Shown here piece by piece: positions 1 to 8,444 of a stretch of DNA of 64,000 nt. Numbering within the stretch: position 1 is the stretch's first letter; every line of letters starts with the position of its first letter. The notes under the pieces were generated by a model, which was not told the origin of the DNA, searched no databases, and worked only from the letters and a program-made list of their open reading frames with translations. Location of the stretch: assembly GCF_023525255.1 (NCBI RefSeq), contig NZ_CP073355.1:2451454-2515453 (forward strand), written 5' to 3'. The position numbers were made by a program, and so were the translations under genes. Origin of the DNA: Thermospira aquatica (GTDB lineage: Bacteria; Spirochaetota; Brevinematia; Brevinematales; Thermospiraceae).

Positions 1-44
1 AAAAAAATCAAATTTTTATTACCTTCAAATTTTTTGAAAAAACT

Positions 45-1607
45 TTATCGCTCTTCTTCGCTATCCAGTCGATAATGAGCTCCTCTACTTTCCCTATTCG
101 TCCAGGCATGTTGGGCTACAATAAGTCCTGTTTGTACCGCGTTTCTCAGCTCAATAATCTCCGGCGAAATCCTCGCATCCCGATAAAAGTCCTCAACATC
201 CTCCCGAAGATTTTTGAGATCCACAAGAGCCCTTTTTAGCCGTTTCTTCGTCCGAACCGCACCCACATAATTCCACATCATATTCTTCAAGAGAGCCCAG
301 TCTTGATAAATCAAGGCAGGATCAAGCTCTTCTGTTCCTGTCTCTTTCCACTCCGGGATATCCTGATACGGCTGTTCATACCAGCTCTCTCTCGTTCGAC
401 CAAGAAAAAGAGCTATCCTCCTCCCAAACACCACTCCTTCAAGAAGTGACGTACTTGCAAGGCGATTCGCACCATGGAGCCCTGTACAGGCCACCTCCCC
501 CACTGCATAAAGTCGCTGAATCGTTGTCCGCCCTTCCATGTCCGTATACACACCCCCACAGGAAAAGTGATACGCTGGCACCACTGGAACAGGATCAACC
601 GTAATGTCAATCCTATAATCCAAACACTTCCGATAAATTGTCGGAAAACGAGACTGTATCTTTTCCTTGCCGAGACGAGCAATATCAAGATACACACAAG
701 GTTCTTGAGTTGCATACATCTCCGAAAGAATTGCTCTTGTCACAATATCCCTCGGTGCCAGATCTTTTTGAGGATGATACCGCCCCATGAAGGCTTCTCC
801 ATATTTATTGATAAGTACAGCCCCCTCTCCTCGCACCGCCTCCGAAATCAGAAAATTATCCGCCTTGGGATGAAAAAGCGTCGTGGGATGAAACTGGGTA
901 TATTCCATATTGATCAGCCTCGCCCCTGCCCTATAGGCCATCGCATAGCCGTCACCCGTCGCACCGCGAGGATTGGTCGTATGAAGATAGAGTTGTCCCA
1001 TGCCTCCTGTAGCAAGAATAACATTCTTCGCCAACAGCTTCTCTACCTTACCCGTACTTTGATTGTAGGCGTAGACACCCAGTACTGTCGGGGGGAGGTA
1101 CATTCTCTGGGGATAACGAGTATGGTGATCAAGGGTAATAATATCAATCACATGATAGCTAGATCGAATTTCTATCCCTATCTTTTTGAGCGCAGAAATC
1201 GCCGCTTCTTGAATAGTCTTTCCCGTGCTATCCAGGGCATGAAGAATCCGCCTGACCGAATGAGCCCCCTCCTCGGTAAGATCAAACCCTCCTGTATCAT
1301 TACGGGAAAAATCTATACCAAAAGCCTCAATAAGAACTTCATTCACGGCAACCTGTGCTTCTGTCGCAACTATGCGAGCTGCCTCAGGATTGACAATCCC
1401 AGCCCCGGCTTGCAAAATATCCTGCATCAAGAGTTCAGGAGAATCTCCTGGGCCCTTGTACACAATACCCCCTTGAGCATAATAGGTATTGGACTCAAGG
1501 GGATCATTCGTCTTCGTAAGGGCAAGAACAGAAAACCCCTGTTTTGCCAGAAGATATGCTGTCGTTGAACCTGCAATCCCTGTTCCAATAACCAATGCAT
1601 CCCACAT
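45..1607 (-). CDS. nadB: L-aspartate oxidase
   Basis: Flavoprotein that oxidises L-aspartate to iminoaspartate, the first step of de novo NAD synthesis; cytoplasmic. The 520 residues match the family length. The N-terminus has the FAD dinucleotide fold (GTGIAG at residues 8-13), followed by the family's TYYAQGGI stretch; further on are the substrate/FAD segments HTTNPRGATGDGYAMA, QFHPT, SEAVRGEGA and HFSCGGV, and a C-terminal helical domain of the succinate-dehydrogenase flavoprotein type. The ATG is preceded by GGGAG, which lies inside the last codons of map, so the two are translationally close (3 bp apart). Last gene of bactofilin-map-nadB. nadA and nadC are not in the window. Confidence 0.95.
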   Translation of the reverse strand: MWDALVIGTGIAGSTTAYLLAKQGFSVLALTKTNDPLESNTYYAQGGIVYKGPGDSPELLMQDILQAGAGIVNPEAARIVATEAQVAVNEVLIEAFGIDFSRNDTGGFDLTEEGAHSVRRILHALDSTGKTIQEAAISALKKIGIEIRSSYHVIDIITLDHHTRYPQRMYLPPTVLGVYAYNQSTGKVEKLLAKNVILATGGMGQLYLHTTNPRGATGDGYAMAYRAGARLINMEYTQFHPTTLFHPKADNFLISEAVRGEGAVLINKYGEAFMGRYHPQKDLAPRDIVTRAILSEMYATQEPCVYLDIARLGKEKIQSRFPTIYRKCLDYRIDITVDPVPVVPAYHFSCGGVYTDMEGRTTIQRLYAVGEVACTGLHGANRLASTSLLEGVVFGRRIALFLGRTRESWYEQPYQDIPEWKETGTEELDPALIYQDWALLKNMMWNYVGAVRTKKRLKRALVDLKNLREDVEDFYRDARISPEIIELRNAVQTGLIVAQHAWTNRESRGAHYRLDSEEER

Positions 1608-1610
1608 CGT

Positions 1611-2381
1611 TTACTCCCAGGCAGAAAGAACTATCGGTTCTCCATCTGTAATCGCCACTGAATGCTCCCAGTGGGCCGCCCAACTTCCATCTTTCGTTAC
1701 GACTGTCCAACCATCTTTAAGAACAGTAACTTCATGGGTTCCCAGGGTAACCATCGGCTCAATCGCTATCACCATCCCCTTTTTGAGCTTTGGTCCCTTG
1801 CGTTTGGGATCGTAGTAATTAAGCACGGGAGGATCCTCATGGAGAGCTTTCCCTACCCCATGACCACAGTAATCACGCAGAATACCATACCCTCTCGGTA
1901 AAAGATAAGAAGAGATGACTCTTCCTATCTCATTGAGGTAGACCCCTTCACGACAGACTTCAATCGCAAGATCAAGAGCTTTCCTCGTATCTTCTACAAG
2001 AGTGCGATTTTTTTCGGATACATTGCCCACGAGATACGTATAGGATGCATCTCCATAATAGCCGTGGAAATCTGTTCCTATATCAATACTAACAATATCC
2101 CCATCTCGCAAAGTATACTCTCCGGGAATACCATGAATGACCACCTCATTTACCGAGATACAGCTCGCCGCTGGATACGGTCGAAACCCTCCACCCGGCG
2201 TATACCCCTTGAAAGAGGGACGAGCACCACGAGAGAGAATAGCATCCTCAATGATCTCGTCTATCTCCTTTGTTTTTACTCCAGGGCGAATATACGGATG
2301 AAGCATCCGGAAAATTGAAGCAATGATTTGGTTACTTTTCCGAATGTACTCAATCTCCACACTATTTTTAAGGAGAATCAT
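1611..2381 (-). CDS. map: methionine aminopeptidase, type I
   Basis: Removes the initiator methionine from nascent proteins; cytoplasmic metalloprotease. At 256 aa it is the usual length of a type I enzyme without extra domains. Visible are the pita-bread-fold metal ligands: DIGTDFHGYYGDAS (two Asp), GHGVG with its His, EPMV (Glu) and the final WEHSVAI (Glu); the substrate His lies in NEVVIHGIPG. The start ATG overlaps the bactofilin stop by 4 bp (ATGA), so translation is probably coupled. In many genomes map follows secY/adk; here it sits between bactofilin and nadB. Confidence 0.95.
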   Translation of the reverse strand: MILLKNSVEIEYIRKSNQIIASIFRMLHPYIRPGVKTKEIDEIIEDAILSRGARPSFKGYTPGGGFRPYPAASCISVNEVVIHGIPGEYTLRDGDIVSIDIGTDFHGYYGDASYTYLVGNVSEKNRTLVEDTRKALDLAIEVCREGVYLNEIGRVISSYLLPRGYGILRDYCGHGVGKALHEDPPVLNYYDPKRKGPKLKKGMVIAIEPMVTLGTHEVTVLKDGWTVVTKDGSWAAHWEHSVAITDGEPIVLSAWE

Positions 2382-2863
2382 AAGAACTTACTGTCTTTTT
2401 CTTTCTCTTTACTAGAAAGAATCTCTGGTATCTTCTCTTTCTTTTCCTCAAACATAGCATCAAAGTTTATCGAAGGACCAGAATTGTAAGCATCCTCAAT
2501 AAGTTTTTCGACCTCTTTTTTCTGCCCGGCAGTGATAAGAATACTTCCTTTGATAACGACACCAGGCTCCATAGAGAGTTGCGGTACCGTAATATTCCCC
2601 AGAACACGACCGGTGGAGAGAAGTTTTACCTCTTCAAGTGCCTCCAGATCCCCTAAAACTACTCCCGCAACGGTAATCTTCTTTGCTCGCAAAACCTGGG
2701 TCTTGACTTTTCCTGTTTCACCAACGTAGAGATGTTCCTCAACACGAAGTTCACCTTCAAATTTACCATCAAGCTGAAGTGAACCATGAACAAAAAATTT
2801 TCCTTGAAACGCTGAACCTTCGCCAATAATTGTGTTCAACTGTCCTTCAATTTTAGGTGGCAT
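2378..2863 (-). CDS. bactofilin (polymer-forming cytoskeletal protein)
   Basis: Bactofilins self-assemble without nucleotide into filaments that scaffold cell-shape, wall-synthesis and polar proteins. The 161 residues hold a short N-terminal tail with the typical membrane-proximal start (IIGEGSAFQGKF), then about 100 residues of regular glycine/valine-punctuated beta-helix turns (for example LDGKFEGEL, VAGVVLGDL, VLGNITVP, GVVIKGSI), then a charged C-terminal tail rich in Lys/Glu. The start has GAGGAGG 6-7 nt upstream. First gene of its operon, with a promoter at 2890-2918. Spirochaetes use bactofilins in shape and motility, but no partner is visible here. Confidence 0.9.
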   Translation of the reverse strand: MPPKIEGQLNTIIGEGSAFQGKFFVHGSLQLDGKFEGELRVEEHLYVGETGKVKTQVLRAKKITVAGVVLGDLEALEEVKLLSTGRVLGNITVPQLSMEPGVVIKGSILITAGQKKEVEKLIEDAYNSGPSINFDAMFEEKKEKIPEILSSKEKEKDSKFL

Positions 2864-2889
2864 GTATTCCTCCTCTTCTCATATCTTTC

Positions 2890-2918
2890 ATTATACACCG
2901 CGAAAGCAAAAAAGTCAA
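2890..2918 (-). promoter_or_regulatory. sigma-70 promoter of bactofilin-map-nadB
   Basis: On the minus strand, -35 TTGACT (2913-2918) and -10 TATAAT (2890-2895) are separated by 17 bp. Transcription would start near 2883, leaving a leader of about 20 nt with the ribosome binding site. The left end of insertion sequence copy 1 starts 1-2 bp beyond the -35 box. Confidence 0.8.
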
Positions 2919-2927
2919 TTTTTCGAA

Positions 2928-2990
2928 TTGCTTCATAATAAAAGTACTCGAAAAGGGAACGCTATTGCAAAATAAAAAAGTACTTTAAAT
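2928..2990 (+). repeat. left-end double repeat of the insertion sequence, copy 1
   Basis: Two direct repeats of about 26 bp lie 37 bp apart (2928-2954 and 2965-2990), both of the form TTGC, then an A-rich stretch, then AAAGTACT. The same unit occurs inverted twice at the right end. Such paired sites are what a transposase would bind. The second unit is closer to consensus in copy 2 (TTGCTTCA at 19212) than here (TTGCAAAA). Confidence 0.7.
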
Positions 2991-3012
2991 TTGTGTAAAA
3001 TAATCCAGTTCA

Positions 3013-3058
3013 TGGCTCGACAAGCTCGCCAACCGTGGCTCGACAAGCTCGCCAACCG
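3013..3058 (+). repeat. perfect 2 x 23-bp tandem repeat
   Basis: Units at 3013-3035 and 3036-3058 are identical, beginning TGGCTCGACAAGCTCGCC. They replace the segment that in copy 2 (19262-19280) forms a hairpin and carries the transposase ribosome binding site. The unit is more G+C-rich than the surrounding element and contains the near-palindrome GGCTCGACAAGCTCGCC. Confidence 0.85.
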
Positions 3059-3066
3059 GAATTGGG

Positions 3067-4291
3067 GTGGCGATGTTTGAAAGGAGACCTATTTACAGGG
3101 AAACGGCAAAACAATATCAAAAAGCCAGCAAAAAGGAGAAAAAGGAGATACTGGATTATTTTGTGAGGATAACAGGTTTAAAAAACCGAAACTATGCCGC
3201 CAGGCTCTTGAGGCAGCACGGAAAAACCATCTATGTAGGCAAGAAAAATTACCTTAAAAAAATTCGACGAAGAGGCAAAAAAAAAACCTGGCAGAAAGAA
3301 AAATTCGGCGAAGAGGAACTAAAAATGCTAAAACAGGTCTGGGAAATTGAAAACTACATGTGTGGCAAACGTTTAAAGCCAATTTTAAATGAAGTTTTAG
3401 ATAATCTCTTAGCAAACGGACATCTCCACGGTTCTCCACAGGCTATAGAAAACTTGCGCCATATAAGTGCCTCAAGTATTGACCGACTTTTGAAGCATGA
3501 GCGTAAAAAGCTTGAGATAAAAGGACGAAAAGGTACAAAGCCTGGAACGCTATTAAAGTAACAAATAGCTATACGCACGTGGGCAGAGTGGGATGAAAAT
3601 TGCCCTGGTTTTATGGAGATTGATCTGGTTGCCCATGAGGGAGGAAATAGCCGGGGAGATTTTGCTCAAACATTAAATATGGTGGATGTTTGGAGCGGTT
3701 GGACAGAACTTGTGGCAATCAAAAATAAAGCTTCAAAATGGGTAAGAGAAGCCATAGAAAAAGTCAAAGGAAGACTTCCTTTTGATTTACGGGGAATTGA
3801 TTCTGATACCGGTGCTGAATTTATTAATCATCCTCTACGCGATTGGTGTGAGAAGAACCAGATAAAATTTACAAGGCTCCCGTTCCAATGATAACTGCTA
3901 CGTTGAGCAGAAAAACTATTCCATAGTCCGCCAGAATGTTGGGTACTTTCGCTACGATACCGAGGAAGAAGTCTACTACTTGAACCGACTCTATGCGTAT
4001 CTCAGGCTTTATGCCAACTTTTTTCAACCGGTTATGAAAATGACAGAGAAAAAGAGAATCGGAAGCAAGATGCAAAAGAAGCATGATGATATTAAAACTC
4101 CCTACCAACGGCTTTTAGAAAGCTCTTATGTAAGTGAGGCACAAAAGGAACGCCTAACAAGGCTTTATAAGGCTCTCGATTTGTTTCACCTAAGACAAAA
4201 AATTACGGCTTGCCAGAGAAAACTTTTCAGCCTTCAAAAGAAAAAGAATGTAAAAAACAAAAATTTGGAGGAAACTGTATGGAATTTTTGA
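3067..4291 (+). pseudogene. broken transposase (integrase-core DDE), copy 1
   Basis: Three pieces rebuild one transposase. 3067-3561 (frame 1) holds the N-terminal DNA-binding part, starting MFERRPIY. A TAA at 3559 interrupts the same frame, which continues at 3613-3891 with the first catalytic Asp (EIDLV) and the second (GIDSDTG). A frameshift near 3875-3890 moves to frame 2, which carries NDNCYVEQKN with the catalytic Glu (codon 3905-3907) and the C-terminal part to 4291. Relative to copy 2 there is also a locally shifted stretch around 3279-3303, where insertion and deletion compensate (KTWQKEK instead of RPGRKKK). The ribosome binding site is lost as well. Not functional unless recoded, which is unlikely with three lesions. 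Confidence 0.85.
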
Positions 4292-4348
4292 GTACTTTTT
4301 TTTATGAGGCAATGATTCGAATTTCGAGTACTTTTTTATTTGACGCAA
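4285..4348 (-). repeat. right-end double repeat of the insertion sequence, copy 1
   Basis: Two units (4285-4312 and 4322-4348) match the left-end units in inverse orientation: on the minus strand TTGC, an A-rich run, AAAAAGTACTC. Their spacing (about 37 bp) equals that at the left end. This symmetry defines the element ends better than the short terminal inverted repeat does. Confidence 0.7.
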
Positions 4349-4365
4349 CGGGTTTTTCTCCCCAT

Positions 4366-5100
4366 TTAGAGAAAACCCAGGTGTTTTAAAACCTCGTCCA
4401 TATCTTCATGAATGACAATCTCTGCCTCCTCATCAAGAGGTGTTGGTTCACGATTAATAATTACAAAGTGAGATTCCTCTTCTCGGTACCCGGGAAGACC
4501 GGCTACAGGATAAACAACAAGAGAACTCCCCAACACCACCAGGAGATCGGCAGTTTGGACTGCCTGCATGGCTTTTTCTAGCCCCATGACATACTCCCCA
4601 AAAAACACTACATGAGGTTTAAGAACACCACCACAGGCAACACAACGAGGAATTTCGCCTTTCTGGACATGTTTTTCGATCTCTTCGCTGGTATCATAAC
4701 TTGCCCGACACTCAAGACAATCCCATTGCCGGAGATGACCATGGATTTCTATCACGTTTTTCGATCCAGCTTTATGATGAAGCCCATCTATATTCTGGGT
4801 AATAATTGTTTTTAATCGCCCAAGCTCCTCTAAACGCTTCAAAAAATGATGGGTGTAGGTAGGTTGAGCATTCAGAATACTGGTATACAACGGCGCAAAA
4901 GTTTTATAAAACGTGGCCGGATCCTCACGAAAAGCCTCTATATGAAAAAGTGTTTCATTTACCCCGCCCTGACGATAGATGCCATTCTGAGAGCGGAAAT
5001 CCGGAATTCCTGCCTTGGTGGAAATCCCTGCCCCCGTGATGACTACCATTGATTTACACTTTTGAATATACTCCATAAGCGTATCAATTTCTTGTCTCAT
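4366..5100 (-). CDS. cobB: NAD-dependent protein deacylase (sirtuin)
   Basis: Removes acyl groups from lysines at the expense of NAD, giving nicotinamide and O-acyl-ADP-ribose; cytoplasmic. The 244 aa length is typical of bacterial Sir2. Seen: GAGISTKAGIPDFRS (NAD binding), TQNIDGLH, the catalytic His in EIHGH, a zinc site from CLEC and CVAC pairs, KPHVVFFGE, and the GSSLVVYP Rossmann motif near the C-terminus. AAAGGAGGG precedes the start. It follows the flavoprotein gene by 13 bp and is probably in an operon with rho. Its 3' side now ends at the insertion sequence. Confidence 0.93.
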   Translation of the reverse strand: MRQEIDTLMEYIQKCKSMVVITGAGISTKAGIPDFRSQNGIYRQGGVNETLFHIEAFREDPATFYKTFAPLYTSILNAQPTYTHHFLKRLEELGRLKTIITQNIDGLHHKAGSKNVIEIHGHLRQWDCLECRASYDTSEEIEKHVQKGEIPRCVACGGVLKPHVVFFGEYVMGLEKAMQAVQTADLLVVLGSSLVVYPVAGLPGYREEESHFVIINREPTPLDEEAEIVIHEDMDEVLKHLGFL

Positions 5101-5113
5101 AGACCCTCCTTTC

Positions 5114-6445
5114 TCATATTTCCAGGGCTATCTCTCCGACGAGATCCTCCAGAGAACCAACCGTATACATGACTTCACCTATCTCATGAAAACGCACTCC
5201 CTTCATCATCGCAAGAGAAAAAAGATGCACAAGCGATTCTGCAGATGGTCCGTACGCCACTACTCCGAGAATATGCTGACGTACCTTGTGGAGTAAGAGA
5301 GAAACCCATGCCTCTCGATTCTCAGGACCAAAAAGAGGCCAGCTTCTTGAAATCACCTGAAGCTCAAAGGGCTGAAATCGTTGTCTCGCTTCTTCTATTC
5401 TCATCCCCACTGAAGCCAGAGGATAGTCAAAATACGATACCCCGGGAACTACATCATAGCGAATAATATCTTTATGCAGCTGGACTGTGGGCACCAGAGG
5501 GGGCATCTTCTGAAGAAAGAGATTTTCAGCGGCTACACATCCCTCTCGTTTGGCAACATGAGCCTCACTTCCTGGATGAATCATATCACCTACCGCAAAC
5601 ACCCCATTTATGCTTGTCTGATACGTTTTACTGACCTTTATTCCCCCTGTTTGGTCATCTCTCTCAAGTTCAAGTGGAGACACACCCTCTCTTCCCCAGA
5701 AAACAAGGAGAGCCTCACTCTCAAGAAGACGCGAATTTCCAAGACTATCTTCTAGCTCTATTCGCCAGCCATAAGAAGTTTTGAGAGCTTCCCTGAGTTC
5801 CATCCCCTCATAGATGTGTACTCCAACTGTGGACAGAAGCCCTCTCACCTCCATACGAGATTTTTCTCCTTCCTCTGAAAGGAAGATGGCATTTCTCTCC
5901 ACCAGTATCACCTGACATCCAAAAAGCGCCAGATGATACGCAACCTCACAACTCTCCTTTTCCCCCCCAAGAATCACCACGGATTGGGGGAGAGTTTCCC
6001 ATGTTCCCCATGCATCGGGGTCACCAACGAGCTGGACAGGTTTTTCCCATCGGCTGCCGGTCGCTAAAATCACATTTTCACAACGGTAGATAGAATCTCC
6101 TACCCCAAACACAAAAGGCTCCCGAAAAAGAGCCTCTCCGTAGACCAAAGAAACATCATTTTGTTCAAGAGTGGTACGAAATTTCTTGCGTAAAGAATGC
6201 TGAAATTCCTTCCATTGACTTCTCACCTCTTGATAAAGAGGTTTCCCTTGCGTGTGTTGATACTGCCCCATTAAAAACCTTAAGTACATCATTCCCTGGT
6301 GCAAGACATACCCACCAAGAGAATCTTCACCTTTCTCCACAAGAACCACAGGACTTGTTTTTAAACTCCCAAGTTTTTTTGCCGCTTCAATACCCGCTAT
6401 TCCCCCGCCAACAACTGCCACCTGGACGGTTTTTTGATCTGGCAT
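5114..6445 (-). CDS. pyridine nucleotide-disulfide oxidoreductase-fold flavoprotein without redox cysteines
   Basis: 443 aa with the dihydrolipoamide dehydrogenase/mercuric reductase layout: N-terminal FAD motif (GGGIAGIEAAKKLG, residues 13-26), ATGSRWE, NAD-binding segment VVILGGEKES, GVFAVGD, and a C-terminal dimerisation domain beginning YDVVPGVSYFDYP. The active-site motif GGTCLNxGCIPSK reads GGYVLHQGMMYLR here, so both cysteines are gone; the C-terminal catalytic His-Pro is replaced as well (EVMYTVGSLEDL). It therefore cannot run disulfide chemistry. It may be an NAD(P)H-dependent enzyme on another acceptor, as in soluble transhydrogenase-like or DsbH-type relatives, or a regulatory protein. 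AAGGAG lies 7 nt before the start. Lies between rho and the sirtuin. Confidence 0.8.
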   Translation of the reverse strand: MPDQKTVQVAVVGGGIAGIEAAKKLGSLKTSPVVLVEKGEDSLGGYVLHQGMMYLRFLMGQYQHTQGKPLYQEVRSQWKEFQHSLRKKFRTTLEQNDVSLVYGEALFREPFVFGVGDSIYRCENVILATGSRWEKPVQLVGDPDAWGTWETLPQSVVILGGEKESCEVAYHLALFGCQVILVERNAIFLSEEGEKSRMEVRGLLSTVGVHIYEGMELREALKTSYGWRIELEDSLGNSRLLESEALLVFWGREGVSPLELERDDQTGGIKVSKTYQTSINGVFAVGDMIHPGSEAHVAKREGCVAAENLFLQKMPPLVPTVQLHKDIIRYDVVPGVSYFDYPLASVGMRIEEARQRFQPFELQVISRSWPLFGPENREAWVSLLLHKVRQHILGVVAYGPSAESLVHLFSLAMMKGVRFHEIGEVMYTVGSLEDLVGEIALEI

Positions 6446-6469
6446 TCCTGCTCCTTGTAAAAAATCTCC

Positions 6470-8026
6470 CTAACTCTTCCCATTCAGATTGGCATAAACC
6501 TGCAAATTCCGGATAAACTCTTCGTTGGTTGCGGCTTTCCGGAGAGCTGCGGTAAGTTTATCGATAACATCTTCATTTGACATGCTTCCAAAGGCACGAC
6601 GAAGCATATGAACCCGCTCTAGTGTTATCGGATCAAGAAGCAATTCTTCCCTTCTCGTTCCCGAGAGTTTCAGATCTATCGCGGGGAAGATACGGAGATT
6701 GGCAAGATTTCTATCCAGATGGATCTCCATATTTCCGGTTCCTTTGAATTCCTCATAGATAACCTCATCCATCTTACTCCCCGTATCAATCAAAGCAGTG
6801 GCAAGAATAGTAAGACTTCCACCTTCTTCAATGTTTCGAGCAGCACCAAAAAATTTCTTTGGCTTGTACAGGGTATTGGCATCTATACCGCCGGAGAGAA
6901 TCTTACCACTTGCCGGCTCCACCTGATTGTATGCCCTTGCCAAACGGGTAATCGAATCCAGGAGAATCACCACATCGTGTCCGGATTCTACCAGACGTTT
7001 TGCACGCTCCAGAACCATATTAGCTACCTGAATATGTTTCTGAGGAGGCTCATCAAAAGTCGAACTGATAACCTCTGCTTTCACAGAACGCTGCATTTCC
7101 GTCACCTCTTCCGGTCGTTCATCAACCAGAAAGATGATCAGCGTTACCTCGGGATGGTTCTGGACAATACTGTTAGCTATCTTTTGAAGAAGCGTTGTCT
7201 TACCAGCTTTTGGAGGAGAGACAATCAAACCACGCTGTCCCTTTCCAATAGGAGTAAAAAGATCCATCATCCGCATGGCTATTTCATGAGGGGTAGTCTC
7301 AAGTTTTAAACGTTCCTTGGGGAAAAGAGGGGTAAGATTATCAAAGAGTGGTCTACGTTTCGCCTCTTCAGGGGAAAGATCGTTCACCTTTTCAATACGC
7401 ATGAGGGCAAAAAACTTTTCTTCCTCAGGCTTTTTCGGTGGTCGGATATGCCCCTCGATGGTATCACCACTTCTTAAGCGAAAATTGTGAAGCTGATGCC
7501 CGGATACATAGATATCATCCGAACTTGCATAATAGGAATAGCGTGGGGAACGCAAAAAACCAAAGGTATTATCCCTTTCCTTCTCAATAATCTGAAGAGT
7601 GCCCCCTCCATAAATAATACCATTTTTATCTGCGTGCTTTCGAAGAATCTGATAGATAAGTTCCTGAGTATGCATTTCAGCATAATTTTCTATCTCCAGG
7701 TACTCCGCTACCATAGAAAGCTCAGTAACAGAAAGCTGCTTTAACTTATTCAAAAATATAATTGTCCTATCCTCAGTAAATATCTGTTTAAGAACATCCT
7801 CTAGATTGTTCGAAGGCACGTATTTAGCAAACAACAGGTGTTTATAACTCGGTTTTTCCTCCTGAGAAATCGTCTTTGACGATGTCTCGTTTTGAACTGC
7901 CTCATTCTCATATTCTTCGCCCACAGCTACCGCCTCGGAAGAAAAAGCCTCATTTTCCTGCTGAGAAGATGGCAATACGTTCTTCTCAGCATTGTTGACT
8001 TTTAAGACAATCTTTTTTCTCGGCAT
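6470..8026 (-). CDS. rho: transcription termination factor Rho
   Basis: Hexameric RNA helicase that ends transcription. I start at the ATG at 8026 (518 aa, MPRKKIVLK), which has AGAAAGGAG 7 nt upstream; the in-frame ATG 10 codons earlier lacks a good site. An acidic linker fills residues 15-60. The Rho N-terminal helical domain and cold-shock RNA-binding fold follow ([20 protein letters not shown]). The ATPase core shows Walker [23 protein letters not shown], Walker [17 protein letters not shown] and the Q/R-loop region SGGIDANTL...[15 protein letters not shown]. It has a leader of about 335 nt. Downstream, 24 bp away, is the flavoprotein gene. Confidence 0.97.
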   Translation of the reverse strand: MPRKKIVLKVNNAEKNVLPSSQQENEAFSSEAVAVGEEYENEAVQNETSSKTISQEEKPSYKHLLFAKYVPSNNLEDVLKQIFTEDRTIIFLNKLKQLSVTELSMVAEYLEIENYAEMHTQELIYQILRKHADKNGIIYGGGTLQIIEKERDNTFGFLRSPRYSYYASSDDIYVSGHQLHNFRLRSGDTIEGHIRPPKKPEEEKFFALMRIEKVNDLSPEEAKRRPLFDNLTPLFPKERLKLETTPHEIAMRMMDLFTPIGKGQRGLIVSPPKAGKTTLLQKIANSIVQNHPEVTLIIFLVDERPEEVTEMQRSVKAEVISSTFDEPPQKHIQVANMVLERAKRLVESGHDVVILLDSITRLARAYNQVEPASGKILSGGIDANTLYKPKKFFGAARNIEEGGSLTILATALIDTGSKMDEVIYEEFKGTGNMEIHLDRNLANLRIFPAIDLKLSGTRREELLLDPITLERVHMLRRAFGSMSNEDVIDKLTAALRKAATNEEFIRNLQVYANLNGKS

Positions 8027-8444
8027 ACCAACTCCTTTCTGTTCTTGCTCTCGCAAAACAGAATGTATCTCTTTATGTTTTTTTTCGTATTTTCTCTCCA
8101 GATAGAAAAAATACGTCTCACTCTACTTTTGCCTTCTCTTATTCAAAAACCACGAATTTTTGTCCAAATAACACAGAACTCTCTCTAAGAAAATATAAAT
8201 CCCTTTGCATCCCCTACAAACAAAGAAAACACCCACCCAACTTTTCCATATAGACGTTAATCACGATACCTCTCGATTTCCGTTCTCCATTTCTCTGACG
8301 AAAGATCTATAAAAAATAGTTTACCGTGAAAAAGTAAACCTCAACTTTCTGTTTTTTTCATCTTCTTTTATGATAGAGAAAAGAAAAAAAAAAAGTCAAT
8401 TTTTTGGTATGAAATTCTAAAAATTTTTTCCTTGTCCCCACGGT
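8027..8444 (-). promoter_or_regulatory. rho promoter and long 5' leader
   Basis: No gene in these 418 bp. A promoter reads TTGACT (8394-8399) and TATCAT (8370-8375) with an 18-bp spacer on the minus strand, giving a leader of about 335 nt before the rho start. The leader contains a small inverted repeat (GTTTAC at 8319-8324, GTAAAC at 8334-8339) and is A/G-rich. Rho is autoregulated by leader attenuation in enteric bacteria; whether that applies here is inference. Confidence 0.5.

Larger units (their letters stand above)
2919..4352 (+). mobile_element. insertion sequence copy 1 (DDE transposase, degenerate)
   Basis: About 1.43 kb that shares both ends and most of its interior with 19170-20120. 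The first common bases are TTTTCGAATTGC on the left and GACGCAACGGG on the right. Terminal inverted repeats are imperfect, and each end carries two related direct repeats (see 2928-2990 and 4285-4348). T-tracts flank both ends, so a short T-rich target duplication is possible but cannot be proved. It carries one transposase gene broken by a stop and a frameshift. The integrase-core DDE signature resembles the ISNCY/IS481-like groups; the family is not certain. It lies between the sirtuin stop and the bactofilin promoter. Confidence 0.85.

Noticed and set aside
1..44. Weak TTCAAA/TTTGAA hairpin after nadB as a terminator
   Set aside because: A/T-only stem without a clear T-run; too weak to call.
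474..1568. 364-codon plus-strand frame antisense to nadB
   Set aside because: Same shadow pattern; nadB is certain by motif and length.
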